Counted from the first letter of the stretch, positions 22,755 to 35,219 are shown. The stretch is DNA of 64,000 nucleotides from Clavaria fumosa (GCA_951802425.1 OX637805.1:2356001-2420000), one strand, 5' to 3'. Notes: generated by a model from the sequence alone, not told the origin. Numbers and translations are program-made.

Positions 22755-23494
22755 GGGGACGGGCAATCCCCACTAAGAGCACGTGACGCTTACATAAGCA
22801 AAAATGCGCCTAAGCCCTTGATTTCACTGACCCAAAGATATTTTACTCTCTCCTCAGTCAATTCTGAAGCATTTGGCATGGGATTTTTTGTAAACACAGA
22901 CTCTTTTATATGTAGATTACAGGAAAAATACAGACATAATTCAAAACATCTCCACTCATGTACAATTACAGCAGAAACATAAGGGGTCATGACATAAAAC
23001 CTTGTACCTATCACAGGGCATACTTCTAGTCCTCCAGATTGTCTGTCCCTCCAATAACAAAGTCTTCACTTGTGAAAATGGTATAATAGTGCTTACCTAG
23101 GTGTTCCAAAGCTCCAAATTCTTCCCCCCAGGTACACACAGTCCCCTAAGGTGACAGATAGAGCCTTCTACACACATTTTGGAACTTACTTTCGCTGAGA
23201 GGAAATGTTCAGAAATATTATTTGAACATTTTGTTCAAGATGGAATTTTTTTAAATGTCTTTGTTGTTTAGATAGCAACAATATCTCAATAAATAGGGCA
23301 TTTTTCAAAAATCCATCTTGAACAAAAGTTTTTAAATTTAATTTCAGACATCTTTTACACTCAAAGTTTTTTTGTAGCTGTTGTGTGGAAGGCTCTATAC
23401 TGAGATGTGTTTTTGGGTCAGAGCCTTAGAGGCAGAATGCTTATATAAGTGTCATGCACTCTTAGTGGGGATTGCCTGTCCCCATCTGATGATG
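22755..23494. mobile_element. MITE-like element (family M, copy 2)
   Basis: About 45-bp imperfect inverted termini: GGGGACGGGCAATCCCCACT...GCTTACATAAGC on the left and GCTTATATAAG...AGTGGGGATTGCCTGTCCCC on the right. CTGATGAT occurs just outside each end (22742-22749 and ~23497-23504), an 8-bp repeat like that of copy 1. The AT-rich interior also has inverted segments (TCTTGAACAAAA / TTTGTTCAAGATGG near 23235-23330). No transposase. Confidence 0.65.
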
Positions 23495-24019
23495 ACTGGG
23501 ACAGCATCGGCTAAAATCACATGACACACACAAAGCAGCACACAAGCCAAATTACTGACCCAACTTCTACCCAGTGTTCTGCCTTCCACAGACCAGATAC
23601 AAAAACCTTTGAGTATAAAAAGTGTTCCAAATAATTATTTAAGCAAATTCTTCCAGCTTGATTTTTTAAATTTTACTTCATTCTTGAGATATGCCCCATG
23701 CCATATCTCAACAATGAGGCCAAATAAAGAACATCTTCAAATTGTCTCAAATATATTATAGGAACATTTTGTCTCACCAAAATGTCACCAAAATGAAGCT
23801 TGAATCATGTGTGGAAGCCAAAACACAGGGTATGGGGAGTATGGAATGTGAGTGGACTAATTAGGTAATTGTGGCTGTGCAACCACTCCGGCACAGATAG
23901 ATTTGGAGAATTGATGACTTTGCCAGCTTTTCCATTGCCTGTCCTGAATCCTGATGTGTATAATATTTGTACTAGCTCAACTGCATCATTTCTCAACTAT
24001 TTTAATAATGGTTCCAACT
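23495..24019. repeat. Dispersed repeat R, copy 3, left part
   Basis: Matches 6477-7016 closely. Interrupted at 24019 by element B and continued at 28362; the unbroken sequence (GGTTCCAACTATGCTACTGC) is present at 22252. Confidence 0.85.
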
Positions 24020-24310
24020 TGTTAGGATTGCTTACATAAGCCATCCCAAAGAGGAGTTATGGAGAAACTGGGGAGGGTTGCTAGAAGGTCACATGACCTG
24101 TGGCTGGGTCAGATTATGTAATCACATAAGATCACATGACCTAGGGCCTGGGCACATCACGTGATCCGAGGGTCCAAGCGTAGGAAAGTCGGCAAGTGCC
24201 AGGGCTCTTGCTATAAGTACTTCGTTGTTTCCTTTTTTGTACTCTTTTCCCCTTATCTTAGTATTGTCATCATGACCTTACGCTTAAGTTGTGTGAGACC
24301 CAGTCTGATA
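24020..24310 (+). repeat. 5' LTR of element B
   Basis: TGTTAG...CTGATA, the A-family ends after C/T transitions. ATCTTAGTATT at 24255-24265 pairs with the PBS. Confidence 0.93.
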
Positions 24311-24311
24311 T

Positions 24312-24322
24312 AATACTAAGAT
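24312..24322 (+). promoter_or_regulatory. Self-complementary primer-binding site of element B
   Basis: AATACTAAGAT, 1 nt after the LTR, is the exact reverse complement of 24255-24265 (11 of 11). Confidence 0.78.
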
Positions 24323-24882
24323 CCGCCTGTCCACCCTAGCCCCATGTCCTAACCTGGCTAGCCTGGACCCTTAATTTCAAACTGTGACACGTTGTCACAG
24401 CTCAGCCCCTATCATCCTCTTCTCCTTTACCCTGCCCGCGGTGTGTAACAGAACTGCGCGAAATTTTTACTGTGTGTAGATACATGTGACCAGACCAGGA
24501 GGAAGTCAACTGTGACCCTCCCCAAGTGATACCGAGTGCCCAAGGCCCGGAACTTTGTTTTACAGCTATGTACCAGTGAATCGTGTAGTGTACAGGGCAA
24601 GGAAAGGCCCTCTACATAGTCTTTCTGTAGTTTCCTGGTCCAGTGGACAGGGCCCTTGCTCTGTGACCATTGTCAGAAGGGCGCACGGGCAACTCATTAG
24701 GAGTTGTGGAGTGACCACCTGGGACACCATTCGGGCCCCACATTAACAAAAGTTTCATAGAATAAGAGTTCTATAGGTACATAAGTACACAGAAGAGCAG
24801 CCTAAGAGGACAGGACTGTTAAGAGATCAAAGAAATCCTGAGTGCCCAAGGCCTGGAACTTTATTTACAGCATCCAGGGCCT

Positions 24883-26730
24883 GTGATGGCAGACCATGTC
24901 ACCCTGCCTGTAGCCCAACCTATGAGGCTTGACCTATCTGTTGCCCCCTTTGATGGGCAGAAAAGGAACTTCTGTACATTCCTCCAATCACTTCGCCTCT
25001 TGTTTATGGCGAACCCGACTACCTATGCTACAGACCTGGTGAAGGTCCTCTTTGCTTTGAGCAAAATTACTGGAGATGGATTCGCTGCTGAATGGGCGAA
25101 TATGAAAGTGGAAGAGATCCTGGGTAGTGGCGAGGCCGGAACCTGGGTGGAGTTTGTGGAAGAGATGAAGCGGGCATTTGATGACCCGAACAACTGTGCA
25201 ACTGCCCTTGCCAATATCGCAGGGTTGAAACAGGGTGCCATGATGGCACCAGAGTTCTTTGCGAGATTCGAGACGCTGTTCCAATGGGCAGAGTTGAGTG
25301 CAGAGAAGGACTCAGGAATCCTGGTCCATTGGCTGGAGTTGAACCTGAGTAGGAGGATGGTGGAGATGAACCATTGGGTGGATGAGCAGCTTGCTTCTGG
25401 ACAAATCCGGCCCTCGAAATCCCCATATGCTAGCCCCTTCTTCTTCAAACATGAGAAGGACAAGCTGCAGCTGATTATCGACTACTCAAGACTGAATGCG
25501 CACCTGATCAAGGACAAGTACCCCCTCCCCTGCATCCGAGACACAGTGGATGTGCTTAAAGGAGCGTCAATCTACTCTAAGATTGATGCAAAGGGAGGTT
25601 TCCCATCTATGCAGGTCTGGCCCGAGCACCAGCACCACTGCGCCTTCCTGACACCCCGTGGACTCTTTGAACCAGCTGTCATGTGGTTTGGACTGCAGAA
25701 TGCCCCTGCTACCTTCCAATGCTTCATGAATCACGTGTTGAGGGAGGAGATTGCAGGAGGACATGTGAGGGCCTATGTGGATGATGTCATTGTGTTTGCA
25801 GAGGACTTGGCTACACACTGGTACTGGATGGATCAGGTCTTGAGGAAGTTTGGAGAGAATGGGTTGTGTCTCAAACTCAGTAAATGCAAGTTTGAGAAGA
25901 GTGAGATCATCTTCCTGGGGATGAAGATCTCCCACAACAGACTAGGAAATGATCTGGCCAAGGGTGCGGCAGTCCGAGATTGGCCACATCCTAAGAATGT
26001 GAAGGATGTCCAGAGGTTCAATGGGATGCTGAACTACCTCTGCTGGCACATCCCAAATCTTTCTGCCCAGGCAAAGCCACTCTTCCGGCTGACTGGGAAT
26101 GTTCCATGGAAATGGGAGGAGGAGGAGGAAGCAGCCTTCCAAGATCTCTGCCAGGCACTCGTATCGGCCCCAGTCTTGGCTCTGCCTCAGGACAAAGGGA
26201 GATGGAAGGTAGAGACAGATGCGAGTAACCTGGCAACTGGTGGAGTGCTCTCACAGCAGCAGATGGATGGAACCTGGAGAGTTGTTGACTATATCTCCAA
26301 GGCCCTCACTGCAGCTGAGAAGAACTATGACGTGTACGACAAGGAGTTCTTGGCTGTGATTCAGGCTCTTCGTGAATGGCAGGCGTACCTCATTGGAGCA
26401 GATGAAACGATTGAGATCTGGATGGACCATGCAAACCTCCAGTACTTCCGGAAGCCCCAGAAGTTGAAACCGAGGCAGGTCCATTGGGTTGGAGAGCTCC
26501 AGTGCTTTGACTTTGAGATAAAGTATCGCACTGGCAAGTCAAATACAAAGGCAGATGCACTCTCCTGGAGACTGGACTATGGAGAGATGGTGGAGGAGGA
26601 TGCACCAGTGCAGGTTTTCTCGGAAACAGAAGTCCGTGTGTCATTCACATCGGAAATGGAGATGCTACTCCAGAAAAATAGTGCGGTACACATACAGAAG
26701 CTGGAGGAGCTTGATGACGAGTGGATGTGA
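24883..26730 (+). pseudogene. Element B Gag-RT-RNase H in-frame fusion
   Basis: A 615-codon frame. Residues 1-162 are capsid (MMADHV... to LVHWLELNLSRR). They run straight into MVEMNHWVDEQLASGQIRPS of RT without the knuckle, protease or PR-RT linker. Compared with element C, about 1.23 kb is deleted between GGTGGAGA repeats, and the frame is kept. RT keeps AYVDDVIVF; RNase H has ETDASNLATGG and KEFLAVIQAL, but the third acidic site reads WMDHANL (TDH to MDH, aspartate kept). The frame ends at a TGA also present in C at the homologous place (38824-38826). Confidence 0.9.
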
Positions 26731-28059
26731 GATCGTGCTGGACTCTGGTGAAAGGGGATAGTCACTTGGGTCCCCCTAGGAGCTTGTGAGGCCATCCTTG
26801 AGTTTGAGCATGACCTCCCTGCTGCTGGACACCCTGGGCCCCGGAAGTTGAGAGCAGCACTAGTGAAGGGTTATTGGTGGCCGGACATGGTTAAAGATGC
26901 AGATCGGTATGCCCAGGGGTGTGAGACATGCCAGCAGATGAAGCCTGACCATACCAAGCATGCTGCCCCACTGCACCCCCATCCAGTTCCTGATGGTCCC
27001 TGGTCGGTCCCCTCCCCCTCTCCCATGGACATAACGCCATCCTTGTCATTGTCGACAAGTTCACAAAACGGACACTGCTCAAAGCGATCGGGCTCAACCT
27101 CACAGGACTTGGAGCAGCGCATCTCCTCCAGGATCAAGTGTTTCGTGACCATGAAGTCCCTCACAAGGTTGTGAGTGACTGGGGGTCCCAGTTCATGTCC
27201 CACTTCATGAAGGAGTTCTACTCCATGATCTGGGTAAAGGCAAATCCAAGTACATCCACAGACTGATGGACAGACGGAACGGGCGAACTAGGAGATGGAG
27301 ATCTATCTCCAGGCTTACGTGGACCATCTCCAGGATGACTGTGCTGAATGGTTGTCGACTGCTGAGTTTGCTCTTAACAATCGTGAGCACTCTGCAACAG
27401 GACAGATGCCTTTCTTCCTCGACTATGGCTGGCACCCATGGAATGGGGGACTCCGCCCACCTTCTGAGGTGAACCCAGCAGCAGACGAGTGGATGGCTAA
27501 GCTCACAGAGTCCCGAAGAGCAGCCAAGGAGGCAATGGAGAAAGCGGCAGCAGCAATGAAGAAGAGCTATGATAAAGGGAAATGCCCAAGTCGGGAGTAC
27601 TCTGAGGGAGATCTGGTCTGGCTGGACACTAGAAACTTGAAGATGGACCGGCCCTCTAAAAAGCTTGACAACAAGAGAGCAGGCCCCTTTGCAGTTGAGG
27701 AGAAGGTGGGACCTGCTGGGTATCACCTCAAGCTCCCTCGGGCCTGGCACATCCATCGGGTCTTCAATGAGTTGCTGTTGATGCCATATCATCCCCCTTC
27801 CTTCCCTTCACAGAACCTGCCTCCCCCTCCACCCCCTATGATTGATGATGACCACCTGGAGTATGATGTGGAGGCGATCCTTGATGTTAAGAAGGTGGGA
27901 CATGGGGTGAAGTACTTGGTGAAGTGGTTGGGATACCCAGTGGAGGAAAACACTTGGGAGCCCTGTAGGAACCTCACTAATGTAACATTGCTTCTCCGGG
28001 ACTTCTTCCTCTCCCACCCTGACAAGGCCAAGCTAGCTGGTCGGGATGCCCAGCCTTAA
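26731..28059 (+). pseudogene. Element B integrase and chromodomain
   Basis: The integrase zinc finger is readable (GHPGPRKLRAALVKGYWW...CETCQQMKP). A small deletion near 27010 removes the first catalytic Asp segment (ISWDIVGP in C), and another near 27252 removes the HPQ box. From 27295 to 28059 the C-terminal integrase domain and chromodomain are open (EYDVEAILDVKKVGHGVKYL, GYPVEENTWEP). Confidence 0.88.
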
Positions 28060-28070
28060 GAGGGGGGTGA

Positions 28071-28361
28071 TGTTAGGATCACTTACATAAGCCATCCCAA
28101 AGAGGAGTTATGGAGAAACTGGGGAGGGTTGCTTGAAGGTCACATGACCTGTGGCTGGGTCAGATTATGTAATCACATAAGATCACATGACCTAGGGCCT
28201 GGGCGCATCACGTGATCCGAGGGTCCGAGCGTGGGAAAGTCGGCAAGTGCCGGGGCTCTCGCTATAAGTACTTCGTCATTTCCTTTTTTGTACTCTTTTC
28301 CCCTTATCTTAGTATTGTCATCATGACCTTATGCTTAAGTTGTGTGAGACCCAGTCTGATA
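28071..28361 (+). repeat. 3' LTR of element B
   Basis: 291 bp, preceded by AAGAGGGGGGTGA, followed by CAACT and the continuation of repeat R. Confidence 0.93.
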
Positions 28362-28574
28362 CAACTATGCTACTGCATTAGCAATGTTCTGAAGGAACAG
28401 AGGACTCAGCATATTCAGAACAGCACAGAATTTAAACTTTTGCATGAAATGTGAGTCACATAGACCCATAAGCACTCCAGTATTATTTCCAGAGCCTTGG
28501 AAATCAAGATTGCACAAGCCATCATTTGGATACATGAAATGTCACTATTTAAATTGAGACCCATTTTATTTTGA
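28362..28574. repeat. Dispersed repeat R, copy 3, right part
   Basis: Continues the repeat as at 22257-22470, then breaks off after GACCCATTTTATTTT, where hAT-related sequence begins. Confidence 0.8.
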
Positions 28575-30310
28575 GGCAATAGTTTGAAAGACAGTGTGTC
28601 AATCTTCTGACTCACAGGCCATCTCTTGCATCAGTGCACCCTGGTTGCTGGCTTCTTCATTCTCTTGCCATTGGAACACTTCAGACTCAGATAACAGAGT
28701 TTGTGGGGAGCAAGTCCCACAGCTTGTGAACAAGCAATGAAGAGGTGCTTCAACCGTGTCTTGGTCTCTCTCCATACATGCTCATTGCAAATGTGCATTT
28801 TAAGCTCACCAAGAGATGTGAGTGCCTCTATACTCAGTTGATTCCAGAGTCTGGTCAATGTGACACTGTAGACACTCCAAAGTTGTTCACATGTGGCTGA
28901 ATTAGCACAGATACTGAGGGAAGGAGAAGTCAATGTAAATTCACAATGGGTCAGGCTGGACACTCTATGGTGCACAAAGCATGTAAGTAAGGGATAACTC
29001 AGTATGTAGGGATGTCTACCTGTCATTCTGCCTCCAAAACTGTGCAGCTGCAATGTGACACAAGGTTTGCATACCACCCAGAGTGGTTGAGGTACTCATC
29101 AAGCTCAGAGTGAAACTCAGCAGGGGGATGGTTGCTGTAGAACTGGACCCATAAGTGGGCAAGTAGGGTGTGGATGCCAGCATTGTTCAAAAATGAAAGA
29201 GCTGCAAAAGATGCACATTGATAGAAGGGGTTGACAACAACAGCTGCAATAAAGACTTCCTGATCTGCAACAGCCCACCTATGTTCAAGGCTATCTATGA
29301 TCACATTGCATCCTCCAAGGTCATCTTCATCAGTCATTGCACAATATTGCATGATTAAGAAGCCAAATATGGGCAAAGCTGTGTCAAGCCAACAGAAAGA
29401 TGCTTGTGTGATGTTGGCTGCAATGGCAAGGGGGCCAAGATAGCAAGCAATCCTGTGGAGCAAGGGATGGTGAGGCACAATTGGATTGACAGTTGCCAAA
29501 GTACATACCAGGCAAGCACATGCCAAAAAAGGGGATCCATCACAAAGTCAATCATTCTACAAGCTATAGCCTTTGCCCTTGCATCACCAGTGACAATTTG
29601 CTTCTTTTCTGGTGTCTGTGCAGCATCAGCAGAACAGATAGATAGAAGGGAGGCTCACACTTCCAGTAAGCCTGGAAGTGAGCAGTCCACTGTGTGAGGA
29701 CAGCTCAGATGATAGCTTTCATGAAATCAGTTGCATCTTCCTGTGCTGCTCAGAATAGGGCAAGGACAAGGGTTTTGCTTCACAACCAGGTGATGAGCTC
29801 ATTAGCTGCTTGAGTATAGAGAAGCTCTTGAGCCTTGGACTTGAAGTAGTCACTGACAATGAGGTTTACCTGTGGAGAAAATAAGCTTAACATGTGTGAT
29901 GAGTGTTAGATCACATACCTGATGTCTGTAGCAATTGAGCACAGCTATATTTCAATACTTCAATCCAATGATTCACTGAGCCTTTTGACACTCACCTGAG
30001 GCATCAGTAATGATTGCAATGACTATGGCACCCCAGTCATTCTGAATCATTGCAATAACTTTCTCCAGGAGTGGTATCAGGTTCTCAGCCATTTTTTGCT
30101 CCACAGATGCATCATGAACTTTCACTGTTCAGACCTACCACAAAATGAATAAGCAGACATTGTTCCATGATTTGTAATGCTGACCTTCCCACTAACTGTA
30201 ATGAAAGTGATAAGGTGATGGAAGTTCATGCCTGTCCAATCATCCACTTACTTCCTTTTGCAGCAGCTTTTGCTTCTGCACAATATGTTGTGAGTACAGT
30301 GGGAATGAGT
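28575..30310 (-). pseudogene. hAT-family transposase relic
   Basis: Minus-strand coding in several frames. N-terminal part near 30290-30180 (LLQKEVSGWTGMNFHHLITF); middle 30110-29990 (DASVEQKMAENLIPLLEKVI, NDWGAIVIAIITDAS); then, after an apparent intron (~29995-29870), NLIVSDYFKSKAQ and AVLTQWTAHFQAYW. The catalytic-core tail is at 29526-29080 (SLEHRWAVADQEVFIAAVVV, FLNNAGIHTLLAHLW) and the C-terminal hAT dimerisation segment at 29077-28631 (ANSATCEQLWSVYSVTLTRL, LTSLGELKMHI). Frame changes and stops show it is inactive. AGGCAATAGTTTGAAAGACA at 28576 may be a terminal inverted repeat; its partner was not found. Confidence 0.75.
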
Positions 30311-30502
30311 CACTTTGGCTGCTGCTACTAAATTGCAATTGTAAGATTTTCATCACATGACTCCTTATCTGCTATCACCCCTATCTCCTCATGACCCACT
30401 CCTTTCCTCCTATCTTCCTTATCCTCCTCATGCTGCCCACATGCCTATTACACATGTTACCACATACCCATCACCCAGTCTCCTCTCTACCTTGCATTCC
30501 CT
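30311..30502. other. Spacer, nothing recognised
   Basis: Pyrimidine-rich sequence with no coding similarity. Confidence 0.4.
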
Positions 30503-30574
30503 TACATATATATACCAAATTGATGTATCTGAGTGATGAACAATTAGCATCAATTGGTGCATGCACCTGATGTA
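30503..30574. repeat. Detached outer end of the foldback palindrome P
   Basis: Reverse complement of 45312-45374, just outside the right arm of the palindrome at 44411-45312. Ends in ATGTA (30570-30574), repeated at 44411-44415. Confidence 0.65.
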
Positions 30575-31056
30575 GGTCATGGTCCTATCATGTTAGCAGT
30601 GGAGGAGTTAGCAGAGTGGAGTGGAGATATATAGATCAGAGTTCGATCAGAGTCCATATTGGACAAATGGAAAAACAAATAGTGGAAGCAGAAACTTATG
30701 GGACTCTGGCCTCCATGTATGCATTGTGCTGCCACATATATACATGTCCCTATTTGTCAACAGAAACAATACCCAAGAAGAAAATCAGAACAGAAGTCAA
30801 AACTCTGAATCCCATCAGAGTCCACTGGAGTTACTTGGAGTTGGTTGGATGATGTGGAGAATGTCAAGGATGATGAGGACAAAAGCTCAGAGACATTTGG
30901 TGTCAAGAAACATTATTATTTGAACTGCAGAACAGGGAAATACAGGTGGGATCTTATACTGCAATCACAGGAGTATAGGAGTACCTTGAAACATAGTATA
31001 TATCAAATTACTAGGAGAGTTTCACCACTTGTGCCTGTGCAATTTTCATGGAACAA
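30575..31056 (+). repeat. 5' LTR of element X, truncated by element E
   Basis: 482 bp that match 43692-44157 in the same orientation, including TTGAACTGCAGAACAGGGAA and CCACTTGTGCCTGTGCAATT. The copy stops at GGAACAA, where the family-E LTR begins; the right third of the LTR is missing on this side. Confidence 0.7.
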
Positions 31057-31893
31057 TGTCAGCAATCAGCCACCAGTTCAACTGGGGTTGTGGTGTGACT
31101 CAGTCTCAGGCATCAGAGTCGAAGTTGGGGGAACTGAATCTATTGGCAACTATGGGGAGTCTACCTATAGGACAGGAACTGGTTGGGTATAGACCAGGTC
31201 GAAGACGAGGGAACTAAGATGACTGAATGACTGTCTACTTATACTACTGAGGCCTTATCTCTTTATCATGGTCCATGCAGTACAACCTGCTTCTATTTCA
31301 CAAGGCATGGGAATATGTGCCTAAGAAGTGAGGTTGCTGACTGTCTGCAGTGTGCACAGACCATGGTGCCTTTCTAGTGTGGTCTTTCATCAGTCACAGA
31401 AGCTCTCTGTGGGAATTCCCTCATTATTGTCACTGCCTGTGATCTGGACTTCATGGAAGTCAGCCTGGTCATGTGTAGGCATAAGTGCTGGTTCAGTGCT
31501 TATGGTAGTTGCCATTTTGGGTGTGCCTAACACTTGGGCTTCTTAGACTAGGTGCTGTACCTAGCCGGTCTTCAGCATGATTAGGGACAAACTAAGTCCA
31601 ATAGTTGCATGGGTGTTCTATGGTCCATGTGAGCCATTAATCATGTGGCTTGATGTTCCACATGGGCGAGCAATGCTCAAGCCTTGCTTTACTAAGCACC
31701 AATTATGCTTAAGTAATACTGGCACTAATATGGGTGCTTAGAGTCATATTAGTGCAGACCTATTACTAAGCGGATGCACACTAAGATGGGCACTTAATCC
31801 AACAGGCGCTCAAAGTGAGTGCTTAGGTTGTGGGTGCTAAATGCCAGGTGCCTAAGGGTAATAATTATGTAAGGAAAATCGATTCTCCTTACA
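31057..31893 (-). repeat. LTR of gypsy element E (837 bp)
   Basis: TGTCAGC...CCTTACA in plus sense. Same family as the split solo LTR at 7140-21484. It is followed by the polypurine tract TTACCCCCCTCCCAAGG (read as purines on the minus strand), so it is the 3' LTR of a minus-strand element. CpG sites seen in the other copy are mostly TpG/CpA here. Confidence 0.85.
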
Positions 31894-33400
31894 TTACCCC
31901 CCTCCCAAGGTTCATGCCTTCATGAATGCATCCTTGAGTCCAGTCTTGGACTTCCCTTTCCCAATTGGTGAGATTTTCATAAGGGTGGAAGGTTAACTGG
32001 GCATGATCTACATGCCTGAGTCTCCTTGGTGCCTCTGGATGTTCTTTGTGGAAATCCTGGATAGCTTCTTTTGCGTTTCCAAGGTTTCCAAAAGTTCCCA
32101 TGTAGCTTCTTCTTTGGGGTAACCTTTCCAGAGTACTAAGTATTTCAGTTTCCTTCCACATCCTTCAAGTTTAGAGTCAATTATTTTCTTGACATCATAT
32201 TCTGGTTCATCACTGATGATTTCAGGGGTGGAGGAGGTTCTTGTTCCTGGCCAGGGAATGCAGGCAGTACATAGGGTTTGAGGAGTCCTTCCCCAAATAT
32301 GTTATGTATTTTCCATTGTGGTGGGAGCATTAAATGGTATGCTCCTTCTCCCACTTTGGATTCAATGGGGAACAGTCCAACTGTCAGACCAGGTCCCTCA
32401 CAAAGAGTGCAAGGGGGAATAACTCAATTTCAATGTAAGGGACTACACCTATTACATGAGTACTATATATACAAGGAGAGGGGGCTGTGTAGAACATGAG
32501 TCATAAGTAAGGAAATGAGGCTGCGTGGTCACTTTTTTGGTGACAGTTCAATCTTCCCTTTGGATATAATCAATCCAAGGTATGTAGTCCTGTTAACCTC
32601 AAATTCACATTTCTCTGGTCTCATGCACAAACTAAAGTTTTGTAGTGCTGTGAGGACTTGCCTCACAAGTGAATGGTGGAGATCCTTTTCTGAACTTTTA
32701 GTGTGAATAAGTATGTTATCAACATATACTTTCACATGTCCAGTAGCGATTTCCTTTTCTAGTGCCGTATTCATCATGCCTTGGAATTGGCTAGGCACAT
32801 TGCACATTCCAAATTGCATGACTTTTGGTTTATAGTTACCAAAAACTGTGCAAAAAGCTGCAAGCAGCTGTGACCACTCATCTAAGGGAATGTTGTGGAA
32901 CCCCCACAAAACATCGAGTAATGTATAGTAGTCATCATCTCCTATACCATCTACAAGGTCTCTTATTAAGGGAAGAGGGTAACTGTTCTTGACAGTTAAG
33001 TCATTTAATTGACTATGGGTCTTAACCTGTAAGAACCATCCCTTTGCATTTCCCTTTTAAAGAAGAAGGGTGATGACCACTCTGTGTGGTTACATTTCTC
33101 AATGTGCCTGAGTGTGAGAGCTTGATCGAGATACTCTCGGCACTTCTGCATGTGTTCGGGGTTCATAGGGTACAACTTTGACCTGAAGGGTTGAGCACCA
33201 GGCTTCAACTCTATGTGCATATCAAAGCCAGGTTGGCTTATAGCTCCCTTTTTGAATATGGCATCACTAAAAATGGTGAGAAATTGGTCATGTCATTAGG
33301 GCCCTGTGTCATCATCATTGTTATCTCTGTCAAGTCAATGTCATCATTCTTCATTACACCATCTGAACTGTTGTGGCTGTGTCTGGGATCCCATATGTGA
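31894..33400 (-). pseudogene. Element E pol remnants
   Basis: Minus-strand order: RT 33220-32529 with LRHIEKCNHTEWSSPFFFKR, VMQFGMCNVPSQFQGMMN and the active site VKVYVDNILIHT (YVDN instead of YVDD). RNase H and nearly all of integrase are missing. Coding resumes at 32372-31894 with VGLFPIESKVGEGAYHLMLP and a chromodomain (EYDVKKIIDSK, KYLVLWKGYPKEEATWE), frameshifted near the end. Clearly a dead deletion derivative. Confidence 0.82.
32380..32510. other. Unexplained segment at the E pol deletion
   Basis: About 130 bp replace RNase H and integrase. The segment begins TGTCAGACC, has a TACTATATATACAAGG box near 32462 and no coding similarity. It could be a small LTR fragment; no target duplication is visible. 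Confidence 0.35.
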
Positions 33401-34930
33401 CAGTGTCACATTGTGTGAACATAACCTTCTTTAGCCAGTTAATGTGACAGTGTCACACATATTGTAACTGTGAACGATTCCCTACTGAAAGGACATTGTA
33501 AGGAAATAGTGTGACATTGAAACATGTCTTCCCCACTCATTCTTCCTTGCTCTGCTGTACGGGTTGGTGAAAGGGTAAGTATTCCAGCCTCTCTAGTTGT
33601 TTCATTTCAGGTCGAAGGAGCAATGTAAGCTTTTGCTGTCCTTGATCACTTTATTAACTGAATGTCTTGGAAGGGCTGTGATGACCTTAACAGGGAATGA
33701 TTTTCCACAGATATTGGTCCGATTGGAAAGAGATGCATATGTATGTAAAGTGAGTCTCCAAGAATGGTGGAAGTATCATAGTTGATGAGAATTTTACAGA
33801 TGAGCCATCCAGACATGAAAGGCCATCATATAGTCATGGTAGTAGGTGTGAATCTAGTCTGCCCAACAGAACCACATATATCATGCTTCTGGGGCAAGAC
33901 TGAAGGTCTGTGCCCACCTACTCCCTCCTGTTGCAATCTGAGGTATTCCTTCATCCAGGATGTGTGCTTTTTCCTCGACTCCACCTACTTTTCAACAAAG
34001 AATCTGATTGTTGGAGTGACCAACACTATGAGGCTTTCGTTCAATTTGTGAAGCCCAACTTTCCAGGAGATTCATGGGGATATTTGAGGTACATGGCCAA
34101 CTTTAGGCACTGAATCACAATGCTAATGTTGGATATCATAAGCCCAGAGGAATCGGAAGAAGCATGGGAGTCAGATGGGAAAATGTCAGGGTAGATGATG
34201 CGTGTCATTGTTGTTGTCTCTGTCATCAAGTTGTTGGATTGGAGGTTTGTTCACAGCTACTTGATCATCTGGTTTGCTTTGATCTAGGGGGGACACTCTC
34301 CATGCTTTCCTCTTGCTTTCTTTCAGTATACATTTGATCACCGACTTGTTGAAGGGTAGGGCACAGTATATAGGACATGCACAAATGCCAGTGTTTGCAG
34401 GTGTGTTTCATGATGTCAGTTGCAGATGGGAAAGGAGAGTCTCTGTGGAGTAGTGGTGCTGCTGGAATTAGTCCTACCATCTCTGCATTATACATGGTGC
34501 ATCAACTGGAGATATTTAAATGTGTAGATTTGTCATCTGCCCCACCTGTCCCTCTGCATGTTCTGATCTCTCTGTGAAAATATTTCCTTTTCTGAGTATT
34601 CACACATTCATTGTATTGTGCCCTCCTTGCACCTGTTGCTGTACATCCCTATTTTGGGCCCAGTCACATTGTTTCATTCATTTAGATGGTCCAATCTGAT
34701 GACTGAGTAGGATTGAGTTAGTGGGCCAAGTTCATGGCTCAAATTTCTCATCCTTGGCTGGCAGGATGGCAAATGCAAATGGTGACATAATAATTTCTCA
34801 AGAAAAAAACCACTTGTTATTCTTTGTTGCACTGTTTATAATGAAGTATCATGACATGGTGACCTTCTGTGGCTGTGTCTGAGATCCTGTACATGACTGC
34901 ATCACATTGAAGGATATCCATAGAGAGATG
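33401..34930 (-). other. Degenerate upstream region of element E (protease/gag side)
   Basis: Position relative to RT makes this the PR-gag region. A weak protease-like segment (VKILINYDTSTILGDS) reads on the minus strand near 33745-33800, but no convincing capsid or knuckle is visible. The other LTR of E is absent. A ~43-bp motif (GTGGCTGTGTCTGRGATCC) occurs at 33371 and again at 34869 in direct orientation. Confidence 0.4.
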
Positions 34931-35218
34931 TGTTAGGATTGCTTACCTAAGCCATCCCAAAAGGAGGTGTTGTGGAGAAATTAGAGAAGATTGTTGGAAG
35001 GTCACATGAGCTGTGGTGGAGGATTACATAATCGGGAGATCACATGACTTGGGCCTGGGCGCGTCACGTGATCCGAGAGGTCCGAGCGTGGGAACACCAG
35101 CAAATGCCGAAGCGTTCGCTATATATACTACATCTTTTCCATTCTTGTACCCTTTTCCCCTTATCTTAGTATTGTCATCATGACCTTACGCTTAAGTTGT
35201 GTGAGACCCAGTCTGATA
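34931..35218 (+). repeat. 5' LTR of element C
   Basis: TGTTAG...CTGATA. TATATATA box near 35120, then ATCTTAGTATT at 35163-35173, complementary to the PBS. Confidence 0.93.
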
Positions 35219-35219
35219 T

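Larger units (their letters stand above)
24020..28361 (+). mobile_element. Chromovirus B, internally deleted
   Basis: LTRs 24020-24310 and 28071-28361 (291 bp each, about 11 differences by eye, nearly all transitions). Target duplication CAACT (24015-24019, 28362-28366). Closest to element C. Missing the end of gag, the zinc knuckle, the protease and the RT N-terminus; integrase also damaged. Confidence 0.95.

Noticed and set aside
24555..24746. 63-codon leader ORF of B as a firm gene
   Set aside because: Conserved with A, but C has a frame change and no selection test is possible by eye; kept only as a finding.
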